Source: Chloroflexota bacterium
Lineage (GTDB): Bacteria > Chloroflexota > Dormibacteria > Dormibacterales > Dormibacteraceae
DNA length: 13,209 nucleotides
Direction: 5' to 3'
Assembly (NCBI GenBank): GCA_005879675.1
Contig: VBJE01000078.1
Location: forward strand, 1-13,209
Positions 1 through 5,516 of this stretch are shown here, one piece after another. A model generated the notes under the pieces. That model saw only the letters and a program-made list of their open reading frames with translations. It did not search any database and was not told where the DNA came from. Position numbers and translations under genes: made by a program. How positions within the stretch are numbered: position 1 is the first letter of the stretch; each line of letters opens with the position of its first letter.

Positions 1-1
1 C

Positions 2-1363
2 GAGGCCGACGGTGCGGCCATCGAGACGGCCCTGTCGAAGGCCTGGGACGCGCGGTACGGGTGGTGCGACGCCGGCGTCGGCATGCGCGCGTCGCTCATG
101 CGCTCGGTCGCGGGCGTGCTCCGCGCCGACAGGTCGCGCTACGCGGCGCTGCTGACCTCGGAGATGGGCAAACCCATCGTCGAGGCCGAGGCGGAGGTGG
201 ATAAGTGCGCGTGGACGGCCGGCTGGTTCGCCGAGAACGCCGAGCACCTCCTCGCCGAGGAGCGGATCGAGAGCACCGCGAGCGAGAGCTACGTCCGGTT
301 CCAGCCCCTGGGCGTGGTCCTGGCGGTGATGCCGTGGAACTTCCCGTTCTGGCAGGCGTTTCGCGCCGGCCTGCCCGCGCTCTCCGCCGGCAACGTGATG
401 CTGCTCAAGCACTCGTCGAACGTCCCGCAGTCGGCGCTTGCCATCGAGGAGGTGTTCCGCGAGGCCGGTGTGCCCGAAGGCGTTTTCCAGACGCTGCTCA
501 TCGGCTCGGCCGCGGTCGAGCGCCTCATCGCCGACCACCGCATCGCGGGCGTGACCCTGACCGGCTCGGACAAGGCAGGCTCGCTGGTGGCCGAGACAGC
601 GGGCAAGGCCTTGAAGAAGACGGTGCTCGAGCTGGGCGGCTCCGACCCCTTCATCGTCCTGGCCGATGCCGACGTCAACACCGCCGCCACCGTGGCGTGC
701 CGCGCGCGCAACCAGAACAACGGCCAGAGCTGCATCGCGGCCAAGCGGTTCATCGTCGAGGAGGGCGTCGCCGACGAGTTCGAGCAGCGATTCACGAGCG
801 CGGTCGCCGCGCTCAAGGTCGGCAACCCGATGGACCGCGCCAACCAGGTCGGGCCGCTCGCCCGCGGCGACCTGGTCGGCGAGCTCGAGCGGCAGGTGAA
901 CGAATCGGTGCGCCTCGGCGCGCGTCCCCTGACCGGCGGCAAGCGCATCCAGGGCGACGGCTACTACTTCGAGCCGACCGTGCTCGCGAACGTCCGGCCG
1001 GGCATGCCTGCCTATCACGAGGAGACATTCGGCCCGGTCGCCGCCGTCATCCGCGTCAAGGACGCCGAGGACGCTCTTCGCGTCGCCAACGACACCGACT
1101 TCGGGCTCGGCTCCAACATCTGGACCTCCGACGTCGAGCGCGGGAAGCGGCTCGCCGAGCGCGTGGAGGCCGGCCTTGTGTTCATCAATGGCATGGTCGC
1201 GTCGGACGCCCGCCTGCCGTTCGGCGGCGTGAAGCGTTCGGGGTACGGGCGCGAGCTGTCGTCATACGGGATCAAGGAGTTCACCAACATCCAGACCGTC
1301 TGGATCGGCCCCGCCAAGACGGACGGGGCGAAGCCATCGCCACCACCTCCCCGCGCCGAGTAA
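2..1363 (+). CDS. gabD: NAD(P)-dependent succinate-semialdehyde dehydrogenase-like aldehyde dehydrogenase (5' partial)
   Basis: Oxidises an aldehyde, most likely succinate semialdehyde to succinate, in the cytoplasm. The reading frame is open from the first bases of the window, and the codons before the first ATG (83) already read as aldehyde dehydrogenase N-terminal sequence (ALSKAWDARYG...), so the true start lies outside. Numbering from that ATG: the PWNFPFW cofactor-site motif lies near residue 85, the general-base Glu is in LELGG (E183, codon 629-631), and the catalytic Cys is in GQSC (C217, codon 731-733). The C-terminal PFGGVKRSGYGRE motif is intact. The GQSCIAAKRFIV stretch and overall spacing match the GabD1/YneI branch. 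Catalytic residues are all present, so the enzyme should be active. The substrate is inferred from family only; other short-chain semialdehydes are possible. The tail is proline-rich (SPPPP), and the next gene follows directly. Confidence 0.88.
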   Translation, partial: EADGAAIETALSKAWDARYGWCDAGVGMRASLMRSVAGVLRADRSRYAALLTSEMGKPIVEAEAEVDKCAWTAGWFAENAEHLLAEERIESTASESYVRFQPLGVVLAVMPWNFPFWQAFRAGLPALSAGNVMLLKHSSNVPQSALAIEEVFREAGVPEGVFQTLLIGSAAVERLIADHRIAGVTLTGSDKAGSLVAETAGKALKKTVLELGGSDPFIVLADADVNTAATVACRARNQNNGQSCIAAKRFIVEEGVADEFEQRFTSAVAALKVGNPMDRANQVGPLARGDLVGELERQVNESVRLGARPLTGGKRIQGDGYYFEPTVLANVRPGMPAYHEETFGPVAAVIRVKDAEDALRVANDTDFGLGSNIWTSDVERGKRLAERVEAGLVFINGMVASDARLPFGGVKRSGYGRELSSYGIKEFTNIQTVWIGPAKTDGAKPSPPPPRAE

Positions 1364-1395
1364 CGCTTTCGACGGGTCGCCTGAGGCTCGAGCCG

Positions 1396-1884
1396 GTGCG
1401 CCCTTCGCACGCTCCGGGCATCTATGAAGCTGTGGTCGCGTCGCGGCCGGAGCTGCTGCCGTGGATGCCGTGGGCGCGCGAGCCGACGCTGGAGAGCACC
1501 CTCGACATGACCGTGCGCGACGAGAAGGCGTGGCGGGACGACCGCGTGTTCCATTTCGCTCTCGTGGAGACGGAGTCAGGTGACGTGCTTGGTGTCGCGG
1601 GGCTGAACCGCGACGGCCCTAAAACCCTCGGGCTGCACTACTGGATCCGCGCCGACCACGCCGGCCGAGGTCTGACCACGGAAGCAGGCGAGGCGCTGGT
1701 CGCGTGGGCGCGCGACGAGCTGCGGGCGGCTCGCCTGACGTTGTGGGCCGGCCGCGACAACCACGCCAGCCGTCGCGTGGCCGAGAAGCTGGGCTTCATC
1801 CACCTCGGACAGCTGGACTGGCGCCCGGCGGGGGGCCTCGGCGACTTCGACGCCGAGAGCTACGAGCTTGTCTTCTCGGCCTGA
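1396..1884 (+). CDS. GNAT-family (RimJ/RimL-type) N-acetyltransferase, start uncertain
   Basis: Transfers an acetyl group from acetyl-CoA to an amine, possibly a protein N-terminus or a small molecule. Family marks are the acetyl-CoA loop HAGRGLTTEA, the strand before it (LGLHYWI), and the C-terminal signature NHASRRVAEKLGF. Recognisable family sequence begins at about 1366 with LSTGRLRLEPVRP, where RimJ-type proteins normally begin. No ATG, GTG or TTG occurs in frame between the dehydrogenase stop and 1396. The first usual start is GTG 1396, with a GAGG 9 bases upstream, but using it would remove much of the first beta strand. Alternatives are a rare start (CTG 1381, ACG 1363, ATC 1336) or a -1 frameshift from the dehydrogenase, whose frame is one off. 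It probably shares a transcript with the dehydrogenase. Its 3' end overlaps the converging CYTH gene by 25 bases. The family is sure; the start and substrate are not. Confidence 0.78.
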   Translation: MRPSHAPGIYEAVVASRPELLPWMPWAREPTLESTLDMTVRDEKAWRDDRVFHFALVETESGDVLGVAGLNRDGPKTLGLHYWIRADHAGRGLTTEAGEALVAWARDELRAARLTLWAGRDNHASRRVAEKLGFIHLGQLDWRPAGGLGDFDAESYELVFSA

Positions 1885-2471
1885 AGCGCCCTCGGGTTGA
1901 CCAGGATGGGTGGCTTCTTCGTCAGCTTCTTCGCCTTCAGGTGTTTTTTCGCCATCACCGAGTAGCTGTCTTTGAGCGCATGCGCGGGGTCGAGCCCGAA
2001 GCTGCGCGCCAGGTCAGGCAACGAGTCAGCGGGCCCTTCCAGCTCGACGAACCATCCGAAGTCGAGGACGTCGAGCGTCACCGCGACCCCGGCAAGCATC
2101 CACAACGTGCGGCGCTTGGGATAGGTCCAGCCCACGCGAAACCCGAGCTGCTCGAGCATGTCGAGGGTCGCGTGCACGTCCTTGACCTCGACCTCGGTCT
2201 CTTCGCGGGTCTTGACGCCGCCGTCGAACTTCGCCGGGCCCTTCGCGGTGAGCACGCCGTGCGGGCCGCCGTTGAGGATGCGCAGGCGCAGGGTCGTGTT
2301 GCGCGTTGACTTGCCCGGGCCGTTGAAGCGGTAGTTCTCCTCGCGGTAGCGCGCGCTCATCTGCGCCCCGCGATCGCGCAGCATCGCGCGCAGATTGACG
2401 TGGTCCTTCTCCCCTGTGAGCCGAAACTTGAGCTCGGACTCGATCGTGCGATCGCGCTTCGGGCGTGCCAA
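1860..2471 (-). CDS. CYTH domain protein (triphosphate tunnel metalloenzyme)
   Basis: CYTH proteins bind a triphosphate in a beta-barrel tunnel with divalent metal. Members include inorganic triphosphatases, thiamine triphosphatases and class IV adenylate cyclases. The defining ExExK motif is at residues 11-15 (E11, E13, K15) in IESELKFRL. It is followed by the expected basic strand pair (TTLRLRIL, then LTAKGP), an acidic strand (REETEVEV), and the late VELEG strand. The C-terminus is lysine-rich (KKHLKAKKLTKK). The 203-residue length is normal for a stand-alone CYTH domain, and no CHAD domain is attached. The start is TTG 2471, 16 bases after the stop of the CoA-binding gene, so the two are probably co-transcribed. 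Substrate cannot be read from sequence; an inorganic or nucleoside triphosphatase role is likelier than cyclase, by inference only. The 3' end overlaps the converging GNAT gene. Confidence 0.85.
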   Translation of the reverse strand: MARPKRDRTIESELKFRLTGEKDHVNLRAMLRDRGAQMSARYREENYRFNGPGKSTRNTTLRLRILNGGPHGVLTAKGPAKFDGGVKTREETEVEVKDVHATLDMLEQLGFRVGWTYPKRRTLWMLAGVAVTLDVLDFGWFVELEGPADSLPDLARSFGLDPAHALKDSYSVMAKKHLKAKKLTKKPPILVNPRALQAEKTSS

Positions 2472-2487
2472 CGCCCCGACAGTATCG

Positions 2488-2901
2488 CTAAGAGGCTGGC
2501 TTGCGAATCCGGTTCAGCGACGCGACCACCGCGGTGCACTCGTCCTCGACGTAGTCCATCCCCGCCTCCTCAGCGATTCTCCGCGCCTCCTCGGAGCGGA
2601 TGTCGAGCTGGAGCCACAGCGCCCTGGCGCCGATGGCCGCGGCCTGGCGCGCGATCTCGGGCGTGTCGGTCGCTGGACGGAAGACGTCGACCAGGTCGAC
2701 CTTGTGCGGCACCTCCAGCAGGGAGCGGTACACGCGCTCGCCGAAGAGAGTCTCCGCGTACGGGTTGATCGGGATGATGCGGAAGCCCCGCTGCTGCAGG
2801 CCCGCCGGCACGGACCCGCCCGCCTTGGCGGGGTCGCGCGACGCGCCCACCACCGCGATCGTGGTCGTGCTCTCCAGGATCTCGCGCGAGCTCTTCGGCA
2901 C
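2488..2901 (-). CDS. CoA-binding domain protein (YccU-like)
   Basis: A stand-alone CoA-binding Rossmann domain, homologous to the nucleotide-binding domain of succinyl-CoA synthetase alpha chains. Small proteins of this type are widespread and have no settled function. The sequence shows the family's N-terminal TIAVVGASRDPAKAGGSVP glycine-rich loop, then GFRIIPINPYAETLFGERVYRSL, the DLVDVFRP strand, and ALWLQLDIRSEEA. All are in the usual order and the protein is full length at about 137 residues. I prefer GTG 2901 because GGAAG lies 5 bases upstream; TTG 2913 would add four residues (MEVF) and is possible. It is the first gene of a minus-strand pair with the CYTH gene and is divergent from the ArsR gene, sharing an intergenic region of about 100 bases. 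A role linked to CoA or acyl-CoA is only an inference. Confidence 0.85.
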   Translation of the reverse strand: MPKSSREILESTTTIAVVGASRDPAKAGGSVPAGLQQRGFRIIPINPYAETLFGERVYRSLLEVPHKVDLVDVFRPATDTPEIARQAAAIGARALWLQLDIRSEEARRIAEEAGMDYVEDECTAVVASLNRIRKPAS

Positions 2902-2960
2902 GAAAACTTCCAAGCTGATGGAGGCTGCGAATATTCCTGCGACGTCGCCCGCCGTCGCGC

Positions 2961-2983
2961 ATATAGCTTGACGTTTATATAGC
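2961..2983. repeat. Direct repeats ATATAGC x2, possible operator
   Basis: ATATAGC occurs at 2961-2967 and again at 2977-2983, 16 bases apart start to start, flanking and covering the -35 element of the ArsR promoter. The stretch stands out as AT-rich in a G+C-rich window. Its position between two divergent genes and over the promoter suggests the binding site of the ArsR-family protein for autoregulation. This is inferred from position only; a 16-base spacing is not a whole number of two helical turns. Confidence 0.4.
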
Positions 2984-2997
2984 TAGGACGGTATATT
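2968..2997 (+). promoter_or_regulatory. Sigma70-type promoter of the arsR-like operon, probably leaderless
   Basis: TTGACG (2968-2973) is followed after 18 bases by TATATT (2992-2997), close to the housekeeping consensus. The expected transcription start, about seven bases past the -10 element, falls at 3004-3005, which is where the GTG start codon of the regulator lies. There is no Shine-Dalgarno before that GTG. The transcript is therefore probably leaderless. Confidence 0.6.
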
Positions 2998-3004
2998 CAA
3001 TGCC

Positions 3005-3364
3005 GTGGCCAGTGCAACTCCGTTCGAGGTGATCGCGGAGCCCAACCGGCGGCTCATCCTCGACCTGCTGCGCGAGCGCGAGCGCACGGTCGGCGACCTG
3101 GTCAGCGCGCTCGACGTCAGCCAGCCCGCGGTTTCCAAGCACCTGCGGGTGCTGCGGACCGCCGGGCTCGTGCGCTCCCGCACCGACGCGCAGCGGCGCT
3201 TCTACAGCGTCCGGGCGCATCCATTGCGCGAGATGGACGCGTGGCTCGAGCCCTATCGCGCGATGTGGTCGCGCAGCCTGGACGCGCTCGAGCGCCACCT
3301 CGACGAAACGAAGACTGGGGCAAAAGGAGGCAAACGTGATCGGAGATCTCGAAAGAGCAGGTGA
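3005..3364 (+). CDS. ArsR-family winged-helix transcriptional regulator
   Basis: A 119-residue DNA-binding repressor of the ArsR/SmtB type. The recognition helix-turn-helix lies at about residues 29-50 (VGDLVSALDVSQPAVSKHLRVL) followed by the wing at 56-70 (VRSRTDAQRRFYSVR). The protein has no cysteine, so the classic ELCVCDL metal site is absent and metal sensing through it is excluded. It resembles the subgroup paired with SRPBCC proteins. The basic tail (KGGKRDRRSRKSR) is unusual and overlaps the ribosome-binding site and first 29 bases of the next gene. The start is GTG 3005; an ATG at 3000 is out of frame. It probably controls its own promoter and the SRPBCC gene behind it. The inducer is unknown. 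Confidence 0.88.
   Translation: MASATPFEVIAEPNRRLILDLLRERERTVGDLVSALDVSQPAVSKHLRVLRTAGLVRSRTDAQRRFYSVRAHPLREMDAWLEPYRAMWSRSLDALERHLDETKTGAKGGKRDRRSRKSR
3322..3330 (+). promoter_or_regulatory. Strong Shine-Dalgarno for the SRPBCC gene
   Basis: AAAAGGAGG lies five bases before GTG 3336, inside the end of the regulator gene. It fixes the GTG as the start of the SRPBCC gene and indicates independent, strong initiation on a shared mRNA. It is the clearest ribosome-binding site in the window and contrasts with the likely leaderless first gene. Confidence 0.75.
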
Positions 3365-3863
3365 TCGCTGGCGGCTGCGCTTCCGGCGCGAGCTGCGTCA
3401 CCCTGTGACCAGGGTCTGGCAGGCGTTGACCGAGCCGGACGAGCTGCGCAGGTGGTTTCCGGACCAGGTCCACGTCGACGAATGGAAGGTGGGGGCGAGG
3501 ATGGAGTTCAAGGACGCGAACGCGCGAATCCAGCCGTTCGACGGAGAGGTGCTGGCGTACGAGCCGCCAGAGCTGCTCGAGTTTCGCTGGGGAACCGACG
3601 TGATTCGGCTCGAGGTCACGCCCCATGGCGACGGCACAGTCCTCACGTTGATCGATACGATCGACGAGGTCGGCAAGGCCGCGCGTGACGGAGCCGGCTG
3701 GCACGTGTGCCTCGACAGGCTGGAGCACGCGCTCGACGGAAAACCGGCGCTAGAGCAGCAGTGGACGACGGTCCACCGCGATTACGTCAGGAAGTTCGGG
3801 CCGGAAGCGGCGACGATTGGTCCGCCCGAAGGCTGGGACCAGAAGACCGGCGCAGAGCGATGA
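3336..3863 (+). CDS. SRPBCC domain protein (AHSA1/START-like)
   Basis: A 175-residue helix-grip protein of the AHSA1-like SRPBCC group, which binds hydrophobic small molecules in a deep pocket; the ligand is unknown. Family marks are the opening RFRRELRHPVTRVWQALTEPDELRRWF, then GARMEFKD, GEVLAYEPPELLEFRWG and the closing strand GTVLTLIDTIDE. The long C-terminal helix follows (GWHVCLDRLEHAL). ArsR regulators followed by AHSA1-like proteins are a recurring gene pair in actinobacteria and relatives, and here the two genes overlap by 29 bases. It is likely co-regulated with the regulator and may bind the same ligand or its product, which is inference. The 3' end overlaps a converging membrane-protein gene by 77 bases. 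Confidence 0.87.
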   Translation: MIGDLERAGDRWRLRFRRELRHPVTRVWQALTEPDELRRWFPDQVHVDEWKVGARMEFKDANARIQPFDGEVLAYEPPELLEFRWGTDVIRLEVTPHGDGTVLTLIDTIDEVGKAARDGAGWHVCLDRLEHALDGKPALEQQWTTVHRDYVRKFGPEAATIGPPEGWDQKTGAER

Positions 3864-4485
3864 CCATCCACATGGCGCTCGCGGTCATCAGGGTCGCTGC
3901 CACGCTCTGGATCCAGTTGTCGAGCGCGAAACCGATGACGGCGAACAGCGGACCTGACGCGGCGTAGCCGATCCCCGCCCACCGCGGCATCAAGGCCAGG
4001 CGCGCAAAGCCCACGCCGAAGACGATGAAGCTCGTCACCACCAAGACCAGGAACACGATGGCCACCAGGACCATCGGAGTTCCCTGCGCCGCGTCGTAGT
4101 AGAGGCTTTGCGCCAGGTCATGATTGCCGGCGAGGTACAGGCGGCCGATCGCCGGCTGCGCGAACGCCGCAATCCCGAAGATCGAAGACCCGATGACGTT
4201 GGCGGCGACGCCCGTGACCAGGCCGGCCAGCCCCAGCTTGACCGAGCCGAGTTCGATCAGGACGATGCCGAGCGACACAGCGCCGATGGCGCCGAACACC
4301 GCGCCCAAGATGCTGAAGACGATGTGGCTGAATAGAAACTCGTTGGTCGTCACATAGCGCGACCAGTCGCCCAGCTCCGTCTGTGGAGGCGGCTGGTGGG
4401 TGATGGTGCCGGCAAACAGCGTTGCGGCATAGACGGGCACGGCCCAGATCCCGATTCGCGCATAGCGAAGGGTGTCAGCACCCAC
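3787..4485 (-). CDS. Predicted six-helix integral membrane protein, function unknown
   Basis: I do not recognise the family. The 232-residue product from GTG 4485 shows about six hydrophobic segments: residues 10-28, 52-77, 84-110, 137-165, 170-189 and 193-212. A polar loop with THQPPPQTELGDW follows the first helix, and a hydrophilic tail ends the protein. The same frame stays open upstream to 4758, but that part is low-complexity Ser/Thr/Arg sequence antisense-like in style and is explained by the overlapping DUF559 gene, so I reject it. GTG 4485 has no Shine-Dalgarno. It overlaps the end of the DUF559 gene by 11 bases, which suggests translational coupling. The last 77 bases overlap the converging SRPBCC gene. 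No catalytic motif is visible; a channel, sensor or small-molecule membrane role cannot be separated. Confidence 0.65.
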   Translation of the reverse strand: MGADTLRYARIGIWAVPVYAATLFAGTITHQPPPQTELGDWSRYVTTNEFLFSHIVFSILGAVFGAIGAVSLGIVLIELGSVKLGLAGLVTGVAANVIGSSIFGIAAFAQPAIGRLYLAGNHDLAQSLYYDAAQGTPMVLVAIVFLVLVVTSFIVFGVGFARLALMPRWAGIGYAASGPLFAVIGFALDNWIQSVAATLMTASAMWMVIALRRSSGPSLRADQSSPLPARTS

Positions 4486-5383
4486 GGCGCAGCATTGTGC
4501 GCTGATCGGCTCGTAATGTCCGAAACGCGCGATGTCGGTTGATGGCGGCGCGGACCAGCCCGACCACATCGTTCGGCCTGCCGTACACATCGGGCGAGCT
4601 GAAGCGCAAGACCCGGTAGCCGGCCTGCTGGAGCGAGTTTTGCCTCCGGTTGTCGCTGACGAGGCGATCTCGATGGTTCCCACCGTCGAACTCGATGACC
4701 AGGTGCGATTGCGGGTAGTAGAGATCGGCGCGGCCGACAAACTGGCCCGAGCTGTCATAGAGGTCCGTCTGGACTTCCGGAATCGGAAGCCCCGCGTCGA
4801 TTAGAAGCCAGCGCAGGCGGGTTTCCATGGGCGACTCAGCCGGGGCGGCAAGCTCTGCGAGCTGCCTCAACCGCGAGGCTCCGGCCCGGCCATTCACCGC
4901 ATCGGCGTAGCGATTCAAATGTTTGGTGCTGGTTCGGGTGATCGCCATATCGAGCACCACCAAGGCCTCGACAGCGGGTAGCCATGCGCACAGGTCAAGG
5001 AGCGTCCGGTCAAGAGTGGTCACACGAACACCTTTGATCTCCTCGCTTTCGTCAAGTACATCGGACTGCCGAACCTCGAGTCCCGCACGAGACTCAAGCT
5101 CTGCCACGGCTACCTGAACCGGGTTGGTCGGATGCACGTCCAGCCGGTGCAGCCACGCGGCGGTTCGCCCGACAAATACTGCCGAGCCAGGCAGCGTCCG
5201 TCGGATGGCATCGACCAGCGCCCAGGAGTCCTCGGATGCCCCTTTCCACCGATACAATCGCGCGCCGATACGCTGCCACGATTTGCCACGAAGCGCGCTC
5301 AACGAGAGTCCGGCCGTGCGTGCTTCGGCCAGAGAAAACGGACGAAGCTTTAGCTCGGGCGGGACTCTAGGCGTACGACCCAC
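4475..5383 (-). CDS. AbiEi-like N-terminal / DUF559 (Vsr-like) putative endonuclease
   Basis: A 302-residue two-part protein. Residues 1 to about 110 look like the winged-helix region of AbiEi-type antitoxin-like proteins (ELKLRPFSLAEARTAGLSLSALR..., GARLYRW, SAVFVGRTAAWLHRLDV). Residues from about 185 form a DUF559 domain of the PD-(D/E)XK/Vsr-like nuclease superfamily. Candidate acidic residues are E187 (PMETRL), D220 (GRADLYYP) and E231/D233 (VIEFDGGNHR), followed by the typical RRQNSLQQAGYRVLRFS. Such proteins are common in actinobacteria, usually alone and uncharacterised. No AbiEii nucleotidyltransferase toxin gene is adjacent, so this is not a complete AbiE pair. Start GTG 5383 has no clear Shine-Dalgarno. 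DNA cleavage, repair or defence are all possible; nuclease activity is inferred from fold family only. Confidence 0.75.
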   Translation of the reverse strand: MGRTPRVPPELKLRPFSLAEARTAGLSLSALRGKSWQRIGARLYRWKGASEDSWALVDAIRRTLPGSAVFVGRTAAWLHRLDVHPTNPVQVAVAELESRAGLEVRQSDVLDESEEIKGVRVTTLDRTLLDLCAWLPAVEALVVLDMAITRTSTKHLNRYADAVNGRAGASRLRQLAELAAPAESPMETRLRWLLIDAGLPIPEVQTDLYDSSGQFVGRADLYYPQSHLVIEFDGGNHRDRLVSDNRRQNSLQQAGYRVLRFSSPDVYGRPNDVVGLVRAAINRHRAFRTLRADQRTMLRRGC

Positions 5384-5430
5384 GCACTGAGCATCGCGCT
5401 GCGGCTGTCCGGTGCCTACCCTGCCCGTTA

Positions 5431-5514
5431 ATTCCGCACGTCATGGCCGTCCGATGCGGAATGAAGTGGGTGATTCCGCACGTGGCGGCCGTCCCGCGCA
5501 GAATCCGCGAGGCG
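5431..5514. repeat. Imperfect tandem repeat, 42-bp period, with inverted core
   Basis: The 133-base gap between lon and the DUF559 gene holds two copies of a 22-base unit at 5431-5452 and 5473-5494, exactly 42 bases apart and identical at 19 of 22 positions. Each copy reads ATTCCGCACGT, three variable bases, then GGCCGTCC. Between them lies TGCGGAAT (5455-5462), the exact reverse complement of ATTCCGCA in both copies (5431-5438, 5473-5480). The RNA could therefore form either of two exclusive 8-bp hairpins. It sits just after the lon stop codon, so a role at the lon 3' end is possible. No T-rich tract follows either hairpin, so a standard terminator is not supported. Confidence 0.6.
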
Positions 5515-5516
5515 TC

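Noticed and set aside
205..1360. Long plus-strand open frame running into the GNAT gene
   Set aside because: Its translation up to about 1360 is Arg/Pro/Gly-rich with no family resemblance, while the overlapping frame encodes a clear aldehyde dehydrogenase. It is a G+C-bias shadow; only the part after about 1366 is a gene.
4486..4758. N-terminal extension of the membrane-protein frame
   Set aside because: The residues are Ser/Thr/Ala/Arg-rich, non-hydrophobic and unlike the rest, and the DNA is fully used by the DUF559 gene in another frame.
4475..5383. A complete AbiE-type toxin-antitoxin system
   Set aside because: Only an AbiEi-like N-terminal region is seen, fused to DUF559. There is no AbiEii nucleotidyltransferase gene next to it.
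5431..5514. CRISPR array
   Set aside because: Only two imperfect units with a 20-base gap that itself contains a reverse-complement core, and no cas genes nearby.
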